Shown one piece after another: positions 11,601-19,476 of a DNA stretch of 64,000 bases (position 1 is its first letter; every line of letters starts with the position of its first letter). Location of the stretch: contig JAVHKY010000054.1 in NCBI GenBank assembly GCA_035079385.1, positions 1,837,501 to 1,901,500 of the forward strand, written 5' to 3'. Source of the stretch: Aspidiotus rigidus (taxonomy: Eukaryota; Arthropoda; Insecta; Hemiptera; Diaspididae). The notes under the pieces were generated by a model. It did not search any database. It was not told the DNA's origin and saw nothing but the letters and a program-made list of their open reading frames with translations. The translations under genes and the position numbers were made by a program.

Positions 11601-11894
11601 TCTGGTAGTCTTGATAACGAAAACATACCGCAATGTAGCGAACTTGACTTCTTAATAACTGAGTATCAATTAGCAAACCCAAACATACTCTTAGTGCAAA
11701 ACGACGATGAGCCAAAAAGTTATGATGATATCTCGAATTTTCCTGACAAGAATAAATGGTATGAAGCTGTCGAAAATGAACTACAGGCATTAAAAAGAAA
11801 TAAAACTTGGGTTCTAGTTGAAAAACCAAATAATAGAAACATAGTAGACTGTCGCTATACCTTTAGAATAAAACGCAACAAAACGGGGAAGTAG
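8694..11894 (+). CDS. copia Gag-protease-integrase-RT N-terminus (truncated by frameshift)
   Basis: The first ATG is at 8694, after an A-rich leader. In order: copia-type Gag (about residues 1-220), an arginine/glycine-rich linker, a zinc knuckle beginning C304 (CTYCKAVGSHDYKNC), protease with YNDSG (D402), integrase zinc-binding segment (HRKFAHLN...CEVC), then the integrase core with D600, D663 and E699. The last two are exactly 35 residues apart (DD35E). The RT begins near FPDKNKWYEAVENEL. The frame ends at TAG 11892-11894 because one G appears missing from a G-run. Gag, protease and integrase look intact; RT cannot be made from this frame. Confidence 0.92.
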   Translation: MSDHSKLALNPLGSSSEYFAEWEFRITTLLRSKDCECAIFENPPICPVPPTSGTENNIEFEQLRAEYSIAQEAYEESMTKYLKADKKAMGIIVKHLTAYAINVIKDSTTAKSMWLELKSAYENRTAANQTHLLDRLLKLKMNPGDKVEQHFEKMDNVIAELKLAGVELGDEQFISSILLLSMPTEYDQAVTALTMSAKEDLTYEQVKIKLKNHSLKVRTQNNNPTVLAIPGSSNERSGGGNFQVRRGQGRKFGRRFNGYKRTFQRQPYFQRRGNARRGSISGSRGFMNGNRDGRGSVNGNRLYCTYCKAVGSHDYKNCDRLKKHRERNGGNGSRNNGQQSWNGGNQGGNSNSPQSNLIYCNSNSNAINTDDFGMIGMLATKISNDRSKQVSKYAVEVPFYNDSGANRFVVIDDGLLSDATILDPPVNIGQYEKCSMITATKIGTLYVETDQGYKLTFENAYYAPNGRCNILPIPLLQFSNIQHKIEFFKAYLYLKDQKTKNETIITIGDTINDSLYKYRFKVYVTNPLVLALTAEAYAEDLHRKFAHLNYAYLKQLFPELKINVNKICEVCMKAKQTRQPLNKVKERPRSEKVLECVHSDIKEYPVRTFLGEKYYLTFIEESSHFVNLFILKRKSETLGNFEYYLNRMKLMYEKQGIGYLYCDNAGEFLSDQFKCFMRSQGTDYKTTIRDTPALCGIAERMNRTISERVRALLFDSGLPETFWGYAALYAVYMINRSPTKALTNGITPFEKLTGQKCNYERLQPFGCIAFAKTLNDGAVDSRSDKCIFLGYIPFGFKLLRLSDCRLLDVRDVRFEPQIMFKDLSPNERALKALGNYYSHKSLNDILLSPMNDVTCAVRPLDRITDLRNSLPECSKNLSKPSTSNTINAPKPSTSRNIDSLANQSIPNKNVKSESATDYECDENRCNSAIIKGRRKAPTQPAWTDHNYARSELRPIKRVRKSHGITITNHSGSLDNENIPQCSELDFLITEYQLANPNILLVQNDDEPKSYDDISNFPDKNKWYEAVENELQALKRNKTWVLVEKPNNRNIVDCRYTFRIKRNKTGK

Positions 11895-13202
11895 CTCGTT
11901 ACAAAGCTCGACTTGTTGCGAAGGGTTTTAGTCAGGAACCAGGAGTTGATTTTCTGAAGAGTCTGTACGGACTCAAACAATCACCACGATGCTGGAATAA
12001 AAAACTTCATAAGCGTCTACTAGAGTTAGGTTTTAAAAATTCATTATCCGATTATTGTGTCTACTACCGTCATTCGAATGGCTTAGCTAACAATTTCTTT
12101 ATTCTCGTATTTGTTGACGATATTTTGTTCATCACTCGAAATAAGAATGATATTCAAGCTCTCATGACCAAACTTGGCGAAACAATAGAAATATCCGATA
12201 CGGAACCACTTCATTACTATCTCGGTATCAGTTTCGAGCGAGAAAACGGTAAGCTAGCTCTTCACCAACGATCATACCTACAAAAGATTTTAGAAAAGTT
12301 TAAGATGAGCGATTGTAAACCGATAGCTACTCCTCTTGAAGTAAAAATACCTGTATTAGACTTAATTAACGAGGGTAATGAAACTGAAACAAGGTATCCG
12401 TGTAGAAATGCAATAGGAAGTCTCATGTACGCTATGCTATGTACGCGTCCCGATTTATGTTACAGCGTTTGTCTTCTCAGTAGATTTCAGGCAAAACCGA
12501 GTGAAAAGTTATGGAAATTGATTAAAAGAGTATTACGTTATGTCAAAGGAACATTAGATTTAAAACTTACATTCACTCGTGATAACGCAATCGCGCCTCT
12601 CCTCTCTTTCGCAAAGAACACTACTAGAGGAAGAAAATACCTATTAACTCCTAGATCGCAACCGATGATAGGATTTGCTGATGCTAGTTTTGCTACGAAT
12701 GATGCGGAAGCTCATTCCACCACAGGAACGTTAAAACGAAGAAAAACAAGGCTTTACCCCTATTCCTTGCACGTATAAAAACACAGGAACGTTAGTCATG
12801 TTGTTCGGTAATTCGATATCGTGGACCTCGCGTAGGCAGGCCACTGTAGCATTAAGTACAATGATAGCTGAATTCTACGCTGTATGTGATTTAACGAGAG
12901 ACATAATCTGGATAAGACAATTATTAGAAGCCTTAGGATTAAAATTAGATAATCCAACATTGATCTTTGAAGATAATCAAGGCTGTATCGACATAGTTAA
13001 AAATCCTGCAAACTTCGAAGGAACTAGACAGTTATGTACGAAACAATTTTTTGTTCGAGACGAAATTGATAAAACTATTGTCTTACAGCATATTGATACC
13101 AATAATAATAGTGCCGATATTTTCACAAAATCGTTGACAGCGTTCAAATTCACAAAATTTAGAAACGACCTTGGGCTCCAAATGGTAATGCCTAAACATT
13201 AA
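11888..13202 (+). pseudogene. copia RT-RNase H remainder, deleted and interrupted
   Basis: The second frame starts at EVARYKARLVAKGFSQEPGVDF and jumps to LKSLYGLKQSPRCW. Copia-family RTs normally have roughly 70-80 residues between these, including the first catalytic aspartate; they are missing. The FVDDILF motif is present near 12110-12130. The frame stops at 12776-12778 inside a 61-bp insertion. RNase H follows in another frame (about 12790-13202), with SISWTSRRQATVALST and the ADIFTK motif. The product cannot be an active RT. Confidence 0.9.
12721..12794. repeat. 61-bp insertion with 13-bp direct repeats inside copia RNase H
   Basis: CACAGGAACGTTA occurs at 12721-12733 and 12782-12794. 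The intervening 48 bp are foreign to copia and end in an A-run. Removing one repeat plus the insert would leave the usual T-G-T-L-V-M-L-F reading. The duplication resembles an endonuclease-generated target duplication. Confidence 0.75.
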
Positions 13203-13665
13203 TAGTTTCAGGTCCAACGCATTCTTGATGAGAAAACGATATCGGAAGATTCGAATTAAAGAAGAAATATGGTGAAATTACTTGTATCTTTATAGAAGTT
13301 GGATCTTTATAATACCTACTTATTCAATATAAACACAGTACTTATCGTTGTTATCAGTAAATTATTCAAAACACCATAATTAGCGCGTCACAAATTACAT
13401 AGCGCCTACGCATAACGATAATCACAACCAGCGAAAGCTGTGACAACTGTAAACTAGACGTAAGAGGTTTTTAGCGGTGAAGTACCTTTTCCTCTCTACT
13501 AGTCTAGAATTATTTTTCCTTAGAGGTTTTTGGCAAACATGTCTTTTCCTCTAGATGTAATTAAAATGTAAATTCGCAATTAAGAAGACTTGTAAATTAT
13601 CCAAGTATCAAATGTAATATACTTATCTGTATAACACGATAGGTCCAGTACAACCTGCGGGGAAG
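13203..13665 (+). other. copia 3' untranslated region and polypurine tract
   Basis: Noncoding AT-rich DNA between the RNase H stop and the 3' LTR. GCGGGGAAG at 13657-13665 directly precedes the LTR and is the likely polypurine tract for plus-strand priming. Confidence 0.8.
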
Positions 13666-13844
13666 TGTTGGAATATTCAGGTTTTCTAGACCTGCAGTCA
13701 GCAAGCGCAAACATCATAAATATACCAGAAACTACTGGTTACTTACTTATTAAACTTCATAGCTTTTACTAGGCGCTTGAGCTGTTATTTTAAACTAATA
13801 AAGTCTTCATTCTCTGCGCGACTTCTGTTGTGAACTTTCTAACA
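13666..13844 (+). repeat. copia 3' LTR (179 bp)
   Basis: Reads the same as the 5' LTR throughout, from TGTTGGAATA to TTTCTAACA, and is followed by the CTCAG target duplication. The minus-strand ORF overlapping it is a shadow. Confidence 0.95.
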
Positions 13845-13956
13845 CTCAGGCTCCCGACCACACCACGTTCACGTCTGTCCAGGGTCCTCATCCTTCGATT
13901 GCTAGGTATAGTGACCATGACTGATATTTTATCCTCAATAAAATTACGGTTCATAG

Positions 13957-14015
13957 TATATTTATGCGAATTCAGATGAAATAAAAATACAATTCCCGTA
14001 TAAAGTGTACTGCGC
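13957..14015. repeat. PLE-B inverted arm, 3' copy
   Basis: 59 bp, exact reverse complement of 16006-16064. It adjoins the conserved GAAAGCGCTCG hairpin motif (minus strand, about 14045-14013). Confidence 0.93.
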
Positions 14016-14322
14016 GAGCGCTTTCGGCGTGAGCCATTGATGAGCGAACAAACTGAACTAAGAAAAATGAGTGCAAAAACTACATAAAGCGATAACAGAA
14101 AGGTGAGAAAACAAGTAAAAACGAGAAAATAATGGACAAAAGAAGATAAAGAAATACTAAAATCAACGGGTAGAACGAGGAAAAGTAAAAATGAGTCAGA
14201 ATGCACAACAGAGGAAACATCGAAATTAAAAATTAAAAATTAAATAAATAAAATAAATTAATTAATTAAAACAAATAAACAAAATAAATTAAAAATAAAT
14301 AAAATGAAATAAAATAATAAAA

Positions 14323-16014
14323 TCAGGTAAGATCAGTGGGGAAAAGGCAAGAAATAACGCCATGGCTCGGTTGAGAATAATTGAGGACGTTGAAACCAGC
14401 TTTAGTATACCTGGCAGATTCAAGAGTTTCAAGAGCTAGGCGCCTACGGGAAGAATCTTCCAAGTGGAGAAGTCTTTCGGTGCCAACACGAAACATATGC
14501 CTATGGGTGGTAAGGTGTTTATAGAAGGGCGAATTAGAAGATTTATGATCGAGGTGTTCGTGTATTCTAGTGCGAAGTTGTCTGCCAGTCTCGCCTATGT
14601 AAACGGAATCACAGTTGTGACAAGGGAGAATGTAGACACCACTCTTGTCTTGGCGAGGGATAGGATCCTTGCGATTACAGAGGAGCGCCAAGGTAGAATG
14701 GATGGTGTAAAAAGCCGCTTGAAAGCCATGAGGTTGCAGAACTTTGGAAATTTTAGACGAAAGATCACCCAGGAAGGGCAAACGGAACCACCGTTTCTTC
14801 TTCCGATCATGCAGTTGGCGGGGGAGGACAGTAGTAGAATCAAGGGTTCTTTTTATGAGTTTCTTTCTCACCAATTGATGAATGTCCAGATTGTATAAGC
14901 CATTGGCAGCGGCAAGCTGGTGGATAATAGAAAGTTCTTTATTGAACTCAGAGTTAGAAAGAGGGAGGGTAACAAGGCGATGGATAAGGGAATGAAAAGC
15001 GGCATACTTATGGGCAGCAGGACAATAGGAAGTTTGGTTAATGAAAGTATCAGAGCTCGTAGGCTTCCTGTAGATGCCAAAAGTATGAGTATTGTCCATA
15101 ACAGACACTTTGATGTCAAGAAAGGGAATTTCTTTACCTCCATACTCAGCAGTAAATTTAATAGAATGGTAATTATTATTAAGCTTAGTGATCAAATTTT
15201 GGAAGGAGTCAACCGTACCATTCCAAAGGAGTAGGATGTCGTCAACATAACGCTTCCAATATATGATGTGGTTGTTGAATTCCGGATTATTGGTAAAAAA
15301 CTCCGTTTCGAATTTATGCATAAATAATTCAGCTAAGGTGGAAGCCAGTGGAGACCCCATAGGTACTCCAATTCCATCAGGAAACCGATAATATTGATCG
15401 CGGAACTTACAGAAATTAGGATCGAGGCATACTTGTAGCAGATGAATAAGCTCAGTAATGAAGAAATCGGGAACGTGGACCTCTAATAGTTTCCTCTTTA
15501 AAAACTCAATGGAAGGTTGGTGGAGAACATTTGGGAAGAGAGCAACGACGTCGAGGGAAATTAAAGTGGATCCCTCCGGAACGGGAACATCAGCAATGCA
15601 TTGGATCAAGTGTTGGCTATTAACGACGGCGCATGGTGACATATGATTTATGGTAGACTTGATCCAGAAGTCCAAGTGTTTTGAGAGTTCGTAGGTTGGA
15701 GCTGAAATAAATGACACAACGGGTCTCATGGGGGAACCATCTTTGTGGATTTTTGCTAAACCATATAAACGCGGAGGAATGGGGTTTGACATGAGGATTT
15801 TCTTCTTCTGGGATTCTGTCTGTATTATATGAATACTGTTGTTGATGGCATCACGGACAGATTTGACATGAGAGGCAAAATTGAAATCAACGTCGGCGTG
15901 TGCATTACTACTATTTAAAAAATCCGAAAGCTTGAGGTTATACGTGGAACGGTTAATGATGATTAGGGATTGTCCTTTGTCAGCCTTGGTGACAACGAGG
16001 TCATCGCGCAGTAC
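14323..16014 (-). CDS. PLE-B reverse transcriptase / GIY-YIG endonuclease, 5'-truncated, otherwise open
   Basis: An uninterrupted frame of about 560 codons runs from the arm junction (first PLE residues DDLVVTKADKGQ) to a stop at 14323-14325; the first ATG is at 15792. RT motifs: RLYGLAKIHKDG, RPVVSFIS, SLDVVALFPNV, GVPMGSPLAS and catalytic YVDDILLLW. The endonuclease follows: GVYILPCHNCDSVYIGETGRQ with downstream R and H residues (RTRIHEHL). PLE proteins copy element RNA at nicked target DNA in the nucleus. The N-terminal extension preceding the fingers is missing, so this copy is probably not autonomous, but no stop or frameshift is seen. The plus-strand ORFs across it are shadows. Confidence 0.9.
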   Translation of the reverse strand, partial: VLRDDLVVTKADKGQSLIIINRSTYNLKLSDFLNSSNAHADVDFNFASHVKSVRDAINNSIHIIQTESQKKKILMSNPIPPRLYGLAKIHKDGSPMRPVVSFISAPTYELSKHLDFWIKSTINHMSPCAVVNSQHLIQCIADVPVPEGSTLISLDVVALFPNVLHQPSIEFLKRKLLEVHVPDFFITELIHLLQVCLDPNFCKFRDQYYRFPDGIGVPMGSPLASTLAELFMHKFETEFFTNNPEFNNHIIYWKRYVDDILLLWNGTVDSFQNLITKLNNNYHSIKFTAEYGGKEIPFLDIKVSVMDNTHTFGIYRKPTSSDTFINQTSYCPAAHKYAAFHSLIHRLVTLPLSNSEFNKELSIIHQLAAANGLYNLDIHQLVRKKLIKRTLDSTTVLPRQLHDRKKKRWFRLPFLGDLSSKISKVLQPHGFQAAFYTIHSTLALLCNRKDPIPRQDKSGVYILPCHNCDSVYIGETGRQLRTRIHEHLDHKSSNSPFYKHLTTHRHMFRVGTERLLHLEDSSRRRLALETLESARYTKAGFNVLNYSQPSHGVISCLFPTDLT

Positions 16015-16064
16015 ACTTTATACGGGAATTGTATTTTTATTTCATCTGAATTCGCATAAATATA
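16006..16064. repeat. PLE-B inverted arm, 5' copy
   Basis: 59 bp, exact reverse complement of 13957-14015. It joins the truncated coding region directly; three A residues separate it from the target duplication. Confidence 0.93.
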
Positions 16065-16067
16065 AAA

Positions 16068-16462
16068 GTATAGTGACCATTTATGAGGCCGTTACCTCCG
16101 TCAACCAATGTGATCATTCCAATCAAATTCAACAACAGTTACTCATAGTTTCAGACTCCCTTTCGGCGCTCTTCTCCATCACAGTACCCCATACAGTCAT
16201 ACCAACCCTCTAGATCCATGATCATCCAGAACGTTTGCTACGAGTTCGGAATATCCTCACCCCCTTCCTGTGGATTCCGAACCACCGGGATATTGAAAGT
16301 AACGAACGAGCTGATAAGACAGCTAAAGCAGGCTGTCTCTCGAAACCTCCCCAGAAGTTTCCTCTCATCTGCAGTCAGAATCTAATTCTAAGTATTGCCC
16401 GGGAAGATAATCTAGCACAATGGAATCTACTCTACGTACAAAATATTAGGCACACCTCCTAA
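16068..16462 (+). pseudogene. LINE RNase H fragment split by PLE-B
   Basis: VSDSLSALFSI followed after a stop by PFLWIPNHRDIESNERADKTAKAG matches the RNase H domain of I/Jockey-type LINEs (D of VSDS, H of the IPNH motif, D of ERAD). The preceding residues appear to lie left of PLE-B near 13895-13918. Stops at about 16213 and 16462 show it is a relic. Confidence 0.75.
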
Positions 16463-16583
16463 TAATGCCTGCTTGACTTCATAAAATCAATTCATTATAT
16501 TTCATTAGGCTGTATAAAGGCTCTGGATTATTAACAATAATAAACGAATAAAACAGGAGTATTTTTTTCCGTCGCAGTTCAAT
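16463..16583. other. Spacer between LINE relic and host gene
   Basis: AT-rich, no feature recognised apart from the 3' flank of the minus-strand gene. Confidence 0.5.
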
Positions 16584-16589
16584 TTTATT
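16584..16589 (-). terminator. Polyadenylation signal of the secreted-protein gene
   Basis: AATAAA on the minus strand, six bases downstream of the exon 3 stop. The very short distance to the stop is unusual but permitted. Confidence 0.5.
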
Positions 16590-16594
16590 TTTCA

Positions 16595-17755
16595 CTAAGA
16601 ACGAGACATACTTCCCAGATGGACGTAATCGCGAAATTTGAGTATGTCACCGGACACACGGGTGTATACGTACGCAGTATTTTTGGAATTTCCTTCCGAG
16701 ACCCACAAAGGTGGACTGCTAGGACATCTACGTGCATATAATTTAGTTTCTTCTTTTCTCTCATCGTAAAGAAATTTGATTGTGTGTCGTTTACAGATTC
16801 CGGGATTTGAGGAAGCTTGAATAGTGTACAAGTCTCTATATTCTGATTTACTGCAAAGTTCTCGACACATCGCATTCACCTTCTCGGTGCGTAGGCGGCA
16901 TACAGGACTGAAACTCGGAGGGAGTGGCCGTCTAATAGTCTTGGCAATTCCTGGAGGGGAAAATATTTAACCGATTACAATGACCCAAGGGTATCCAATT
17001 TGTTCGATGTGTACTAACTAGTTTTGGTTCCTGGCCTTGTATATCGTTGTTCAGCTTTTTTCTGAGGAATGGCCGAATATTTGCGTCCTATGGTTGAGTA
17101 TTGGCGCCCTGGACGACCTGGACGAGGTCTGCGTTCTGCACTGACTAAGCTGTAAGGAGAAAAAGAAAATGTTTCTTCGCTTAACAAGTTGTTCGATGTT
17201 CTAGATTTTCTTTTCAGCAATCTTTTAGCTTTGTCTTCATCGATTTATATGGCCGATATGAGTCATTCTACTTACGGGTCTAATAAATTTCCACTAGGGA
17301 GCGTAACTCTAGGAAAAAATGTCCATCATCCAACATCAAATGAATCTCGATTTGTTGTTTTCGATGACATTTGATTCATTGAGAAAAAATGCTTGAAGGA
17401 ATATTAATGAGGTGGGAAGTTGAATTATGAATGAATCAATTTTCAAGAGCTCAATATTTGAGTACAATGAAACATAAAATCGACTATTCCTTCTCTCTAC
17501 TCGTTGTGCAAAATGCCGTCACGGGACGCGATTGTGACGGCGTACATTTGCGTCACAGTTGGGTCACAAAGATGGATTACTGTGCTTCTTAAATGAATGA
17601 TTGCCGCCTCCTCTGTTCCCAACTGTGACGGCATTTTGCACATTGGGATAAGCCAATTAGGATTGGTATACTTACTTGTTTTCGTGATTGAGTGAGTCCA
17701 GCAATAAAAGCACTATCCAAAAGAAAACAAACGAAGAGACAAATTTGAAGAGCAT
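16595..17755 (-). CDS. Candidate host gene: small secreted cysteine-containing protein, three exons
   Basis: Exon 1: 17755-17676, donor GTAAGT. Exon 2: 17149-17019, acceptor after a long pyrimidine tract, donor GTTAGT. Exon 3: 16950-16595, acceptor TTTCCCCTCCAG, stop TAG. The junction phases agree, giving one 188-residue frame. Exon 1 is a signal peptide (MLFKFVSSFVFFWIVLLLL); cleavage after Val-Ser-Ala near residue 31 is plausible. The mature protein begins very basic (ERRPRPGRPGRQ), and exon 3 carries cysteines at 88, 99, 103, 123 and 146. AATAAA follows the stop by six bases. I do not recognise the family; a cystine-knot-like growth factor or hormone is possible but unsupported. There may be further 5' exons. 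Intron 1 holds a MITE. Confidence 0.7.
17505..17642. mobile_element. MITE-like element, 18-bp terminal inverted repeats, in intron 1
   Basis: TGTGCAAAATGCCGTCAC at 17505-17522 is the exact reverse complement of 17625-17642. A second, inner inverted pair lies at 17551-17563 and 17618-17630 (CGTCACAGTTGGG). It is 138 bp with no coding capacity; I find no clear target duplication. It lies wholly inside intron 1 of the minus-strand gene. Confidence 0.8.
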
Positions 17756-18170
17756 TTTACAAACAGTATAAGCTTCAGAAATTCCGTGTTATAAGTTTGA
17801 GGAGAAAAATTCTACAAAAATTTCGCACATAGTTCCCAGCTAAATTTCGAATAATACGAAGAAAAAAACCGTCCTACGTTTGTACCAACAAATTTACCGC
17901 GTATTTATGGTAATCTACTTTAGAATAATTGTTTACATACTATCGTTCATCGAAAAAATGAAACGACGAAAAACTTGAGGAACAATACATAGGTGGTGGC
18001 ACAACATTACTCGAGAGCCCAAAATAGAAATTATTCAAATCTATAAACGATGCTATGATGAACGAAAACAATTTTTTTTTTCAAATTTTTTATCGGTATT
18101 GTTGTGTACCCCTATATGTATTTTATTCGAATACGTCCTCCTAATTTCAAAAAAGTGGGCTAATATTTCA
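17756..18170. other. Upstream flank of the secreted-protein gene
   Basis: AT-rich, with no clear TATA box or initiator on the minus strand. It may contain the promoter or an untranslated first exon. Confidence 0.35.
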
Positions 18171-18745
18171 CCAGCCATCTTTGGAAAAGGGCAAGCACGA
18201 AACATAATTCTTACAGCACAATTCAGCACAAATCAAGCACAATTCATTTAGCCAAAAAAAAAAAAATTCGAAAGTTCAAAAAGGGGGCTATCGTTTCACC
18301 AGCCCTCCTTCAGACTTTTTTGTATATCTTCGGAAGGGGGCAAGCATGAAACATAATTCTTGCTGCACAATTCAGCACAAATCGAGCACAATTCATTTAG
18401 CGAAAAAAAAATGCAGAATTTCAAAAAGGGGGGCTATTGTTTCACCAGCCATCTTCGGAAAGGTGCAAGCACAAAACATAATTCTTGCAACACAATTCAG
18501 CACAAATCAAGCAAAATTCATTTAGCCAAAAAAAATTCAAAATTATAAAAAGGGGGCTCTTGTTTCACCGGCCATCTTCGGAAGGGGGCAAGCACGAAAC
18601 ATAATTCTTACAGCACAATTCAGCACAAATCGAGCACAATTCATTTAGCAAAAAAAAAAATTCGAAATTTCCAAAAGGGGGCTATCGTTTCACCAGCCCT
18701 CCTTCAAACTTTTTTGTATATCTTTGGAAGGGGGCAAGCATGAAA
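18171..18745. repeat. Inverted copy of the 1-660 minisatellite
   Basis: About four units carry CACAATTCAGCACAAATC, CAATTCATTTAGC, A-runs and GGGGGCTATCGTTTCACCAG, the reverse complement of the units at 1-660. Unit spacing is 130-150 bp. Confidence 0.88.
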
Positions 18746-19045
18746 TGAAATTCGCTATACATAGAATGGACTATCTCAACTTTCTCCAAAAAGTGGTAAA
18801 AAGTTTGGAGATTTTGGAAGCAAATTAAGCTTTTTTAAATGTCTCGAAAAATCCAGCTCCAATTAGAAAAAAGTTGAAGAAAAAAAAGTTTCTGCGAAAT
18901 TTTCTTCAAAATTGACTATTTGTATTCCGTTTCAAAGTACGCTGAAAGCACCGAGATTTTGAAAGGAAATCGATTTTTTCGAATATCTCAAATGATCGAA
19001 CTCCAATTTAAAGATGTCTCAAACGAAAAGTGTCTAAATATTATG
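18746..19045. repeat. Dispersed repeat family R2, copy 1
   Basis: Contains CTATCTCAACTTTCTCC, GGAAGCAAATTAAGC and AATCCAGCTCCAATT. Related DNA occurs at 44180-44900 (same strand) and 51012-51850 (opposite strand). Noncoding. Confidence 0.75.
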
Positions 19046-19056
19046 TAAAGCAGAAA

Positions 19057-19325
19057 CCAACAAGAACAAGAGACATCAAACGGAGTCATGACCGAACTAG
19101 CGTAGGAGGCTCACTAGGAAATGCCTCGACTCTATGACCTCCCTCCCCCGGGATTTGCACCACGATGTTAGGAGACGGTGGATTGAGCTCCCGTTTCTGG
19201 GAAAGTTTTCATCGCAGTTGGTCGTATCGTCCGCCCCTTCAGTTTTCGGTCCGTCTTTTATAATTACTCTACTGTTAAGAGTGAAATTAAAGAACCCTAT
19301 TCTTGTGGCCGAGAGGGAAGGGGCG
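19057..19325 (+). pseudogene. PLE-C, 5' portion (older PLE, split by PLE-D)
   Basis: An inverted 3'-UTR piece (about 19057-19098, antisense of a PLE 3' end including its terminal codons) is joined to plus-strand coding sequence that enters at RRRLTRKCLDS and runs through LPFLGKFSS to EREGAYRV. A frameshift occurs after the SQLV segment. The frame resumes at 22381. Confidence 0.8.
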
Positions 19326-19476
19326 TATAGGGTGAATGCGAAAAAGACGAATACTCCGAAGGGAGAGTAAACCTTGCAAACCACAGAAAATACAAAACGA
19401 CGAGCGCTTTCGGTTAATAAACCATCTTCAAGCCTGAAATGAAAGCAAGTGACGAACGGAGGAGAAGAACAATGTA

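Larger units (their letters stand above)
8316..13844 (+). mobile_element. Ty1/copia LTR retrotransposon, recent but defective
   Basis: Identical 179-bp LTRs, a 5-bp TSD (CTCAG at 8311-8315 and 13845-13849), a tRNA primer site, gag-protease-integrase-RT-RNase H order and a purine tract define a copia element. Identical LTRs indicate recent insertion, yet pol has a frameshift, an internal RT deletion and a small secondary insertion. The target was a repeat unit related to 8086-8127. Confidence 0.97.
13919..16067 (-). mobile_element. PLE-B, second Penelope-like family, recent insertion
   Basis: Flanked by a perfect 13-bp TSD, GTATAGTGACCAT (13906-13918 and 16068-16080). On the minus strand it reads: inverted arm (16064-16006), 5'-truncated RT-endonuclease ORF, AT-rich 3' UTR, arm (14015-13957), then a 38-nt tail (13956-13919) absent from the 5' side. 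The arms are perfect over 59 bp. The encoded protein is clearly divergent from the other PLEs in the window. Confidence 0.93.
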
